This document shows positions 1 to 5,453 of a stretch of 8,746 nucleotides of DNA, piece by piece (position 1 is the first letter of the stretch; each line of letters starts with the position of its first letter). The notes below the pieces were generated by a model. The model saw only the letters and a list, made by a program, of their open reading frames with translations. It ran no database searches and had not been told where the DNA came from. Source of the stretch: JACTUA01 sp964551875 (GTDB taxonomy: Archaea; Halobacteriota; Methanomicrobia; Methanomicrobiales; JACTUA01); assembly GCA_964551875.1 (NCBI GenBank), contig CAZKEV010000065.1:1-8746 (forward strand). Reading direction: 5' to 3'. Both the position numbers and the translations under genes were made by a program.

Positions 1-140
1 TTGGATGCACAGATCGCCCGGATTTCTTCATATTTAGGAGATTTTTCCACTTCTTTATTCAAAAGCAATTGCATCGGACATTTAACATCATTACAATATT
101 CCCGACGCTTATAATCGATATAACCATCTATCGACTGCAT
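1..140 (-). CDS. Small Cys-containing protein, N-terminal part (runs off window)
   Basis: The minus strand is open from an ATG at 140 to the window edge (46 full codons), and an in-frame TAA lies four codons upstream, so this ATG is the only available start. The peptide begins MQSIDGYIDY and contains EYCNDVKCP, with Cys at residues 16, 21 and 44. It is rich in Lys, Glu and Tyr, as expected of a soluble protein. From memory it resembles a family of short methanogen proteins with a C-x4-C near the N-terminus and later Cys/His residues, but I know of no assigned function. No Shine-Dalgarno is visible. A TATA-like element lies about 42 bases upstream. Its DNA is about 36% GC, far below the neighbours at near 70%, which may indicate transfer or a relaxed region. 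The C-terminus is outside the window. Confidence 0.6.
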   Translation of the reverse strand, partial: MQSIDGYIDYKRREYCNDVKCPMQLLLNKEVEKSPKYEEIRAICAS

Positions 141-176
141 AACAGATTCTTAGTCATGCAATGAAAAAGGCTTACG

Positions 177-189
177 GAATTTATTTCCC
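177..189 (-). promoter_or_regulatory. TATA-like promoter element for the partial gene at 1-140
   Basis: On the minus strand this reads GGAAATAAATTCC, an AT-rich core centred about 42 bases before the ATG at 140. With the usual archaeal TATA-to-start distance of about 26 bases, transcription would begin near 155 with a leader of about 15 bases. The core is nearly palindromic, so its direction is uncertain. Confidence 0.35.
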
Positions 190-513
190 TTAACCCCATC
201 CCTCGGATAAAAGGTTATCAACTCTATGTTCAGGGTCACTGAAAATGAATCCTCCATTCCTATTTTCAACCGGATTATCGCATGGCCAATATTGACATTC
301 CCACCTCAGAATCCTCCCGGGGCGATGTGAGGACCGACCCGCAGCAGGGACGAGGGAGCTTGCGATGTGCACTTACTTTTTCCGGGGCGCTTTTCCTGAT
401 AGGGCCCGTAGGCAATGAGGGCCATCCCGATAAGCCATTCCGCATAGAAGATCCCGGCATTCACCCGGCAGGTCTCGCCAGCCGTGCAACCGGAGCCAAC
501 CCCGTATACGAAT

Positions 514-520
514 CTTTATG
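514..520 (+). promoter_or_regulatory. Likely TATA box of the trx-npdG-aldolase operon
   Basis: CTTTATG stands out in GC-rich surroundings, centred about 39 bases before the thioredoxin ATG. Transcription would start near 543 and leave a leader of about 12 bases that includes the short Shine-Dalgarno-like GGTGA at 547-551. Confidence 0.45.
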
Positions 521-555
521 TCCCCTCCCGGCCTCAGCTTCATTCCGGTGACTGA

Positions 556-828
556 ATGGGAAAGCCTGTTTTAATCGATTTTTATGCCGACTGGTGCGGG
601 CCGTGCCGGGTCCAGAGCCCCATCGTTGAGGAGCTTGCCCGGAGGATGGGCGACCTGGTCGAGGTGAAGAAGATCAACGTGGACGACCACATGGAGATGG
701 CCAACCAGTACAGGATCTACGTGGTCCCGACCCTTATCATCGAGAAGGATATGAAGGAGATCAGGAGGATCGAGGGGCTCACGGACGTCGCGTCCCTGGA
801 AGCCATCATAAAACCGCTGGTGGATTAG
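556..828 (+). CDS. Thioredoxin (small archaeal type)
   Basis: A 90-residue thioredoxin-fold protein that exchanges dithiol and disulfide with target proteins in the cytoplasm. The active site is complete: WCGPC at residues 13-17 and the cis-proline loop VVPT with Pro58 facing it. The length fits the short thioredoxins or glutaredoxin-like thioredoxins of methanogens. The ATG at 556 directly follows an in-frame TGA (553-555), so the start cannot lie further upstream, and GGTGA at 547-551 could act as the ribosome binding site. The next gene, for F420H2:NADP oxidoreductase, starts one base after the stop, so the two are almost certainly co-transcribed. This suggests a reductant route from F420H2 through NADPH to thioredoxin, although the required thioredoxin reductase is not in the window. 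Family identity is firm; the physiological partner is inferred. Confidence 0.93.
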   Translation: MGKPVLIDFYADWCGPCRVQSPIVEELARRMGDLVEVKKINVDDHMEMANQYRIYVVPTLIIEKDMKEIRRIEGLTDVASLEAIIKPLVD

Positions 829-829
829 C

Positions 830-1480
830 GTGAAGGTCGGAATCGTCGGCGGGACGGGGGATATCGGGGAGGGCATGGCGCTCCGGATCTCCCAGGTCCA
901 CGAGGTGATCCTCGGCTCCCGGGAGGTGGAGCGGGCATGCGCTGCGAGCGACGCCTGCCTGAAGGTCCTTGAGGAGAAGGGGATCTCCTGCACCTGCTCG
1001 GGGGTCTCGAACCAGGACGCGGTCGACAGGGCCGAGGTGGTAATCCTGGCCATCCCCTTCCAGCACCTCGCGGGGACCCTCTCGTCCCTCACGGGCTTCG
1101 AGGGAAAGGTCGTGGTCTCCCCTGTGAACCCCATCGGGAGGAAGGAGCACTTCTTCTTCGCGCCTCCCCCCGAGGGCTCCGCCGCCCAGCTCGTCCAGCG
1201 GCTCCTCCCTGCAAAGGCAAAGGTCTGCACGGCGTTCAACAACATCGCGGCCGGGTCCTGGAAGGCCCTCGACACCCCCCTCGCCTATTCCGTTGCGGTC
1301 TGCGGGGATGACCCGGGCGCAAAGGGGGTCGTGATGGGGCTCGTGAACAGCATCCCCCGCCTGGCCGGCTTCGATGCAGGGCCCCTCGCCGTCTCCCCCA
1401 TGGTGGAGGCCATCACCCCCCTCCTCCTGAACATCGCCAAGTACCAGAAGATGCGGGATGTCGGGATCCGGTTCAGCTAG
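830..1480 (+). CDS. npdG: F420H2:NADP oxidoreductase (NADPH-dependent F420 reductase)
   Basis: A 216-residue Rossmann protein of the NpdG/Fno family. It reversibly transfers hydride between reduced coenzyme F420 and NADP, giving the methanogen NADPH for biosynthesis. The N-terminus carries the dinucleotide motif GGTGDIGEG (residues 7-15). Ser30-Arg31 follow the second strand where the family binds the 2'-phosphate of NADPH. Further family segments are AIPFQH (74-79), the SPVNP loop (97-101) and the AFNNIAA segment (135-141) near the deazaflavin site. Length is typical and no residue is obviously missing. The start is GTG at 830, one base after the thioredoxin stop, with GGTGG at 819-823 as a plausible ribosome binding site inside the end of trx. 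Its 3' end overlaps the aldolase gene by 23 bases, which supports translational coupling in a three-gene operon. Confidence 0.92.
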   Translation: MKVGIVGGTGDIGEGMALRISQVHEVILGSREVERACAASDACLKVLEEKGISCTCSGVSNQDAVDRAEVVILAIPFQHLAGTLSSLTGFEGKVVVSPVNPIGRKEHFFFAPPPEGSAAQLVQRLLPAKAKVCTAFNNIAAGSWKALDTPLAYSVAVCGDDPGAKGVVMGLVNSIPRLAGFDAGPLAVSPMVEAITPLLLNIAKYQKMRDVGIRFS

Positions 1481-2021
1481 CGAAGAGCTCGCGAGGATCG
1501 GGAAACGGGTTCTCACCGAGAGGCTCGTCTCCGCAAACTTCGGGAACGCGAGCCTCCGGGCCGGCGATGTCTTCCTCGTGATGCGGAGCGGGGCGTACCT
1601 CGATGACCCGGGCCCCCTCGTCTTCGTCCCCCTGGAAGGGGAGATCCCGTTCGGGGCTTCCCGGGAGGCCCTCGTCCACCGGGCCATCTACCAGGAGACC
1701 CCGCACAACGCCATCCTCCATGCCCACCCGCCCCACGCAGTTGCCCTCTCCCTCTCCCGGGAGAAGATCGTCCCCGTCGACTCAGAGGGGATGCTCCTCT
1801 GCCCCGTGATACCCGTCGTGGCAGGTGCTCCCGGGTCCCAGGAGCTCGGCGACCGGCTGGCAGAAGCCCTGAGGAACCGGAAGATCGTCATCGCCCGGGG
1901 GCATGGGACCTTCGCCGCCGGAAAGGACCTGGAGGAGGCATACCTCGTCACGAGCGCTGCGGAGCACGCTTGCAGGATTCTCTACCTTTCGGGTACGCTG
2001 ACCGGGCAATCCGGCAAATAA
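1458..2021 (+). CDS. Class II aldolase/adducin family protein, L-fuculose-1-phosphate aldolase-like
   Basis: A 187-residue zinc-dependent class II aldolase of the FucA/adducin family. Visible features are the N-terminal phosphate-binding segment SANFGNASLR (25-34), a likely catalytic acid Glu70, zinc-ligand candidates His88 and His90 in HAHPPH, and His149 in ARGHG. The E-to-HxH spacing (18 residues) is close to that of E. coli FucA (Glu73, His92, His94, from memory). The family cleaves or forms aldol bonds with dihydroxyacetone phosphate. In Methanocaldococcus the homologue MJ1418 was reported to make lactaldehyde from fuculose-1-phosphate for coenzyme F420 synthesis, which would suit co-transcription with npdG, but substrate cannot be read from sequence. 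The ATG at 1458 overlaps npdG by 23 bases, with GCGGG just upstream. The gene ends with tandem stops TAA-TAG. An alternative is an aldolase for another sugar phosphate. Confidence 0.85.
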   Translation: MSGSGSASEELARIGKRVLTERLVSANFGNASLRAGDVFLVMRSGAYLDDPGPLVFVPLEGEIPFGASREALVHRAIYQETPHNAILHAHPPHAVALSLSREKIVPVDSEGMLLCPVIPVVAGAPGSQELGDRLAEALRNRKIVIARGHGTFAAGKDLEEAYLVTSAAEHACRILYLSGTLTGQSGK

Positions 2022-2042
2022 TAGAGAAGGGATCCTCTGCCC

Positions 2043-2966
2043 CTACCGCTCCTTCCGGGGCTGCTGGAGGAGCTGGATCTCGTGGAGGATCTCGCGGTGG
2101 AACGAGAGGAGGATATCGCTGATCACCCCGAACATGAAGATCTCGAAGCCGACCATAATGAGGAGCACGGTGAGGATCGTCATCGGGACATGGTTGATCC
2201 CCTTGAACCATTCCATGACCACATACACCCCTATCCCCATCCCTCCCAGGGAGAGGAGTATCCCGACGAGGCCGAAGTAGAAGATGGGGTTGTTCACCTT
2301 CGCGAGCCGGTAGATGGTGGTGATGATCTTGACCCCGTCGTAGACCGGGTCGAGCTTGGTCCGGGTCCCGATCCGCTTCCGGTAATGGACAGGCACGACC
2401 ATGATCCGCTGGCCGTTTCTCACCGCCTCAACGGTCATCTCGGTCTCGATCCCGAACCCCTTCTCCTTGAGGCGCATAGCCCTGATGGACTCCATGGTGA
2501 AGGCCCGGTAGCCGGAGAGGATATCGTGGAGGTCGCTTCCGTGGGCGACCTTGAAGAGGGCGTTTATCAGCAGGTTTCCTGTGTGGTTCAGGACATTGAA
2601 CGCACCCTTGTCTGCGGTGTTCAGCCGGTCGCCGATGGCATGGTCAAAGCCCAGGTAGAGGGGACGGAGGAGCTTCTCGGCGTCCTTACCGGTATAGGTC
2701 CCGTCACCGTCGACGAGGATCACATAGGGCTGCTTGATCTGCTCGAAGGCTTCCATCAGGGCGTTCCCTTTCCCCCTGCCGGTCTGGGTCTTCACCGTGA
2801 CGCCGAGCCCCCTCGCGATCTCGAGGGTCTTGTCGGCAGAGTGGCCATCCAGGACGAGGATGTGCCTGTACCCGAGCTGCTGGAAGTCCTTGATGACCGA
2901 GCCGACGGTGGGGGCCTCATTCAGCGTCGGGATGAGGACACAGACCTCATCCGGGTTGATCTTCAT
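2043..2966 (-). CDS. Membrane-anchored family 2 glycosyltransferase, AglJ-like (dolichyl-phosphate sugar transferase)
   Basis: A 307-residue family 2 glycosyltransferase. Its GT-A domain (about residues 8-215) has the nucleotide-binding start VLIPTLNEAPTVG, LDGHSADKT (39-47), the metal-binding VDGDGTY with Asp86-x-Asp88, LSGYRAF (150-156) and GIETEM (172-177). Two hydrophobic segments at about 227-252 and 262-286 anchor the C-terminus in the membrane. This layout matches archaeal AglJ-like enzymes, which load the first sugar onto dolichol phosphate for N-glycosylation of S-layer and pilin proteins; dolichol-phosphate mannose synthases are the nearest alternative. The ATG at 2966 is chosen because the catalytic domain starts directly after it and upstream frame content is unlike the family. 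A TATA-like element on this strand at 2991-2997 is about 28 bases away, suggesting a leaderless mRNA. No other glycosylation genes are in the window. Confidence 0.85.
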   Translation of the reverse strand: MKINPDEVCVLIPTLNEAPTVGSVIKDFQQLGYRHILVLDGHSADKTLEIARGLGVTVKTQTGRGKGNALMEAFEQIKQPYVILVDGDGTYTGKDAEKLLRPLYLGFDHAIGDRLNTADKGAFNVLNHTGNLLINALFKVAHGSDLHDILSGYRAFTMESIRAMRLKEKGFGIETEMTVEAVRNGQRIMVVPVHYRKRIGTRTKLDPVYDGVKIITTIYRLAKVNNPIFYFGLVGILLSLGGMGIGVYVVMEWFKGINHVPMTILTVLLIMVGFEIFMFGVISDILLSFHREILHEIQLLQQPRKER

Positions 2967-2973
2967 CGGTACA

Positions 2974-2983
2974 TTATTTAAAA
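2974..2983 (+). promoter_or_regulatory. TATA box of the DUF99 gene (leaderless mRNA)
   Basis: TTATTTAAAA is the clearest TATA box in the window. Its centre is about 26-27 bases before the ATG at 3005, the distance expected from TATA box to transcription start in archaea. The mRNA therefore probably begins at or next to the start codon. No Shine-Dalgarno is present, as expected for leaderless translation. Confidence 0.6.
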
Positions 2984-2990
2984 TCCCCCG

Positions 2991-2997
2991 ACATAAG
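2991..2997 (-). promoter_or_regulatory. Probable TATA box of the glycosyltransferase gene
   Basis: Read on the minus strand this is CTTATGT, centred about 28 bases before the ATG at 2966. It would give a leaderless or nearly leaderless transcript. The match is weaker than that of the divergent DUF99 promoter, with which it is interleaved. Confidence 0.4.
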
Positions 2998-3004
2998 ACC
3001 TTGC

Positions 3005-3583
3005 ATGCACCTCGCCAAGCGGGGCCTGCGGGCGCTGGGCATCGCCGAATCCTTCTCCGGGAGGGCCTCCTCCACCATGGCCGGGGTCGTGATGAGAAAG
3101 GACCTCCGGATCGACGGGGTCGCCATTGCATCCCTCACGGTAGGCGGGATGGATGCCACCGATGCCGTTCTCTCGATCATCGCCTCCCTCGGGCGACGGG
3201 ATATCAACGTCATCATGGTGAGCGGCTCGGTGATCGCCTGGTATAACATCCTCGACCTGGAGGCGATCTCCGGAAAGACCGGCCTCCCCCTCATTGTCGT
3301 GACCTACGAGGACTCCGGGGGGCTCGAAGGGGATATCATCCATCATTTCCCGGGAGACGAGGCCCGGCTCAAAGCCTACCGGAACCTCGGTGAAAGGGTC
3401 CCCGTCCTGCTCAGGGACGGCTCAAAGGTCTTCATCCGTGCAGCCGGGCTCTCCCCCGAGGACGCGGCACGGATTCTCAGGGACTTCACCCGGGACGGGA
3501 AGGTTCCCGAGCCCGTCAGGGTCGCACGGCTCGTGGCACGGGGGGCCATGCGGTGGCACAGGGATACGAGAACAACGCAGTGA
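3005..3583 (+). CDS. DUF99 family protein (endonuclease V-like fold, UPF0215)
   Basis: A 192-residue member of the archaeal DUF99/UPF0215 family, which shares the RNase H-like fold of endonuclease V; no biochemical role is established that I know of. Family landmarks are RALGIAESF (9-17), AGVVMR (26-31), IDGVAIASLTVGGMDAT (36-52), VIMVSG (69-74), TGLPLIVV (92-99) and the C-terminal PEPVRVARLVARG (168-180). Acidic residues that I recall at the nuclease-equivalent sites appear replaced: GIDD becomes GIAE, and the Asp of LDG becomes Ser73. The protein may therefore not be a nuclease. The ATG at 3005 is supported by a TATA box about 27 bases upstream, giving a leaderless mRNA. It diverges from the glycosyltransferase across 38 bases and converges on the next gene with a 9-base gap. 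Confidence 0.85.
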   Translation: MHLAKRGLRALGIAESFSGRASSTMAGVVMRKDLRIDGVAIASLTVGGMDATDAVLSIIASLGRRDINVIMVSGSVIAWYNILDLEAISGKTGLPLIVVTYEDSGGLEGDIIHHFPGDEARLKAYRNLGERVPVLLRDGSKVFIRAAGLSPEDAARILRDFTRDGKVPEPVRVARLVARGAMRWHRDTRTTQ

Positions 3584-3592
3584 AACCGCCTT

Positions 3593-4141
3593 TCAGGCCC
3601 GCCCCGCCCCTGCCGGACCTCTCCTCGCCCTTCTCCTCAGAGGGGAGATAACGATCTCACAGAGGGGATCGCCCATGCACATGCTCTTCCCGTGGGAGAG
3701 TGTGTAGGCAGGGTTGAGTGCCTCAACAGCTGCCCGGGAGTACGCCCTGCACCCCATGCAGACCCTCTTTGCGTCCATGCGGAACTTGCGGGCTCTCGTC
3801 AGGGCGGGGCAGGCATCCATCGTGATCACCGCGGAATCCTCCCCCGAGTCCTCAATCCTCGCGACACCCAGCTGCGGCCCCTGGAAGAGGATGGAGATGG
3901 TGGTAAAGGCCTCTGCCACCTCCCGGGCATTCCGGAGGGGGAAACCGAATGCCCGGGCGATCGCCACCTGTTCAAGGCCTGCACGCTGCCAGAACTCGAC
4001 CTCCATCTCATCGAGGGCCTCCCCGAAGGCCTCCCCGACTGTTTCGCGGACGGCCACCGAGTAGGCCATGGCAAGGTCCATGGCCCCGGCCGTGGCGAGC
4101 CTCCACCTGGTCTCGGCCGGAACCCGGTCAATCGCAACCAT
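3593..4141 (-). CDS. Cys-rich hypothetical protein, possibly ATC-hydrolase-like or 4VR-like
   Basis: A 182-residue protein of unproved function. The first half is helical (TRWRLATAGAMDLAMAYSVA at 11-30, then a Trp/Glu-rich segment). The second half carries five cysteines: Cys111 in DACP, Cys128 and Cys131 in CMGC, and Cys155 and Cys161 in CMGDPLC near the end. The helix-plus-cysteine layout with a late G-D-x2-C resembles proteins annotated as L-2-amino-thiazoline-4-carboxylate hydrolase-like or as 4-vinyl-reductase-like small-molecule or metal-binding domains. I cannot decide between them. ATG 4141 (MVAIDRV) is preferred because homologues I recall begin near VDRVP. An in-frame ATG at 4198 would add 19 residues containing two cysteines. 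No clear Shine-Dalgarno precedes either start. The C-terminus is an Arg/Ala/Gly tail. It lies downstream of the broken pilin on the same strand. Confidence 0.7.
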   Translation of the reverse strand: MVAIDRVPAETRWRLATAGAMDLAMAYSVAVRETVGEAFGEALDEMEVEFWQRAGLEQVAIARAFGFPLRNAREVAEAFTTISILFQGPQLGVARIEDSGEDSAVITMDACPALTRARKFRMDAKRVCMGCRAYSRAAVEALNPAYTLSHGKSMCMGDPLCEIVISPLRRRARRGPAGAGRA

Positions 4142-4243
4142 ACGAGAACACAACCCGGCCGGGATGCCACTCGCATCCCGTGGACAGGGGATTCTCATGG
4201 GGGTGACGGGATAAGGCTTGCGGTCCCGGCCTCCAGGCGGTCC

Positions 4244-4748
4244 CTAGGCACGTTCGGTATCTTCCGAGATGACGAGCTCTGTTGTCTTATCGATGATCCG
4301 CACCGTCACGAGATCCCCGGCTTTTATGGAATTATCGTTGAGATCAATCCAGATCTCCTCTCCGGGATCCCAGCTGGATCCCTTGGACCCGGGTCCACTC
4401 AGTTTTTCGACACCGTTGTGCTTTGTTGAGAGGAAGCGTTTGGCGTTCATTGTCGTGATGTTCGCCTTCAGCTTCTCGTTGTTCCTGATAATAATGGCCG
4501 AGAGGCCGTCGTTCTCGAGAGGGCCGTTGCCCCCATGGATGAGGAGGATGCAGCTGTCATCACAGGCGGTGGAGAAGGGGGCGGATCGCCACAATGCGGA
4601 TGAACTGGAACCGGGACGGGTCGATCCCGGCCTGGGGGGCGGTTGAGACGAGAAGGTAGACGAGCGCCGAGAGAACAACGGTTAACCCTACAAGGAGCAT
4701 GGTGGCGATCACCGGGGAGATGGCACGGGACATTCGGCGGAGAGCCAT
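4244..4748 (-). pseudogene. Archaeal type IV pilin with a +1 frameshift at a C5 tract
   Basis: The N-terminal frame (4560-4748, 62 codons) is a classic archaeal prepilin: MALRRMSRA followed by ISPVIATMLLV and a continuous hydrophobic helix to about residue 35, then a segment ending IRIVAIRP before a premature stop. The C-terminal frame (to the TAG at 4244) continues as a pilin beta domain with CDDSCILLIHGG, WDPGEEIWIDL and AGDLVTVRI. The two frames join smoothly if one C is removed from the CCCCC run (minus strand, 4577-4581), giving IRPFSTACDDSC and a 167-residue protein. The full span is 505 bases, that is 3 x 168 + 1. Whether this is an assembly error, a true pseudogene or a phase-variable gene cannot be told here. 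Pilins of this class are processed by a prepilin peptidase and build adhesive pili. Starts at 4748 or 4733 are both possible. Confidence 0.8.
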
Positions 4749-4777
4749 GGGCGGTACGGAGATAAGTCCCGTCGAAG

Positions 4778-4785
4778 ATAAAGGT
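4778..4785 (-). promoter_or_regulatory. Likely TATA box of the pilin gene
   Basis: On the minus strand this region reads ACCTTTATCTTC, an AT-rich element about 34 bases before the ATG at 4748. Transcription would start near 4755, with a very short leader. The following 94-base gap to the winged-helix gene also contains pyrimidine runs that could end the upstream transcript. Confidence 0.4.
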
Positions 4786-4842
4786 TGTGAATTGTGTCCG
4801 GGGACAAGACCGGCGAGAAGAAGAGATCCGATGGGAGAGAGG

Positions 4843-5187
4843 TCAGCTCTCGGTATGCTCCTCGATGGCGAGCTGGTACATCCAGTCGAGGAGGAGGTTG
4901 CAGGAGTTGACCACACACTCCCGATCGCAGCATATGCACGGGACGAGCTCGCCCCCTGCAAGGATGAGCGCCGGCCTGACAGATTTCTTGACTGCCCGTA
5001 TGGTATAGGTCTTGATCCCGTCCCCCTTGAACTCGGCCCGCTCCACGAGGCCGCTGTCCAGGAGCTTCTTCACGATCCGGGAGCACTTGCGGCTGTCAAC
5101 CCCAAGGAGCTTCCAGAGCTCGCTCTGGAGCACGCCGTCGCGGCTGGACTGGATGATCCTGAGTGCCTGTTCGAGGTGATCTGCCAT
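4843..5187 (-). CDS. Winged-helix DNA-binding protein with C-terminal Cys cluster
   Basis: A 114-residue protein with two parts. Residues 1-70 form a winged helix: helices around EQALRIIQS, the turn QSELWKLLGVDSRKCSRIV and recognition helix, then KKLLDSGLVERAEFKGDGIKTY as the wing, in the style of MarR or Rpc34-type domains. Residues 80-103 carry Cys84, Cys86, Cys87, Cys91 and Cys96 followed by Trp102. The spacing C-x2-C-x3-C-x4-C-x5-W looks like a shortened form of the [4Fe-4S] signature at the C-terminus of RPC34/TFE-beta, so a metal or Fe-S cluster is likely (inference). It starts four bases after the stop of the Sm-like gene, which implies one transcript. No strong Shine-Dalgarno is present. 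It could be a redox-sensing regulator or a basal transcription accessory factor; the sequence does not decide. Confidence 0.8.
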   Translation of the reverse strand: MADHLEQALRIIQSSRDGVLQSELWKLLGVDSRKCSRIVKKLLDSGLVERAEFKGDGIKTYTIRAVKKSVRPALILAGGELVPCICCDRECVVNSCNLLLDWMYQLAIEEHTES

Positions 5188-5191
5188 AGCT

Positions 5192-5428
5192 TCAGATGAC
5201 CGGCGAGATGGTCAGGATATTGTTCCCGCGGATGACCACGGTCCCCAGACTGCGTCCCCTCTCGTTCCCGATGAGTTCGATCGTCTCATCCATGTGGATG
5301 TTCAGGTACTCGTCCACGCTGATGAGCCGCCCCTGGAATTTCCGGTCCTCGTCCTTGATCTCCACGGTGATGTGGGAGTCGACGAGGGCGAAGACCTTTT
5401 TTATCGGGAGCACCATGCTGGTTGGCAT
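5192..5428 (-). CDS. Sm-like (LSm) RNA-binding protein, divergent archaeal type
   Basis: A 78-residue Sm-fold protein; the family forms hexameric or heptameric rings that bind U-rich RNA. Sm1 is visible as FQGRLISVDEYLN (31-43, with Phe31, Gly33, Asp39 and Asn43) and Sm2 as VVIRGNNI (64-71, the IRG signature). The canonical HMN of the uridine pocket is replaced by Tyr41-Leu-Asn, and the N-terminus lacks the usual PLD-x-L start, so this is a divergent paralogue. An upstream in-frame ATG at 5455 would give 87 residues, but it sits inside an AT-rich TATA-like element; that element is about 30 bases before the ATG at 5428, which makes a leaderless start at 5428 more likely. The length then matches archaeal Sm proteins. 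The winged-helix gene follows after four bases, suggesting a joint role. Confidence 0.85.
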   Translation of the reverse strand: MPTSMVLPIKKVFALVDSHITVEIKDEDRKFQGRLISVDEYLNIHMDETIELIGNERGRSLGTVVIRGNNILTISPVI

Positions 5429-5453
5429 CTTCGGTAATCTGGTCGGTGCCTCC

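Larger units (their letters stand above)
155..555. other. Largely gene-free stretch crossing a base-composition boundary
   Basis: No convincing gene was found here. The left end is AT-rich like the partial gene at 1-140, and composition rises to the GC-rich level of the rest of the window by about 300. Open frames on both strands lack a supported start or recognisable content. One minus-strand frame (306-464) encodes a hydrophobic stretch and is discussed as a low-confidence remnant. The right end holds the likely thioredoxin promoter at about 514-520. No tRNA-like fold or direct repeats were seen. Confidence 0.5.

Noticed and set aside
213..329. Plus-strand short frame from ATG at about 226, encoding about 34 residues with an aromatic/Pro-rich middle
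   Set aside because: Too short, no ribosome binding site, and no recognisable motif; likely chance.
282..551. Plus-strand open frame of 89 codons before thioredoxin
   Set aside because: Composition is Pro/Gly/Ser/Arg-rich with no recognisable motif, no ribosome binding site, and the likely thioredoxin promoter lies inside it.
571..1687. Long minus-strand frames opposite thioredoxin, npdG and the aldolase
   Set aside because: Low-complexity Arg/Pro/Gly-rich translations in the shadow of three well-supported genes.
2082..2981. Long plus-strand open frame (299 codons) opposite the glycosyltransferase
   Set aside because: It is extremely rich in Asp, Glu, Gly, His and Pro, typical of the antisense of a GC-rich gene; the minus strand encodes a clear family 2 glycosyltransferase.
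4786..4842. Possible terminator after the winged-helix gene (pyrimidine-rich, minus strand)
   Set aside because: It is CT-rich but has no run of five or more T and no clear hairpin, so it was not annotated.
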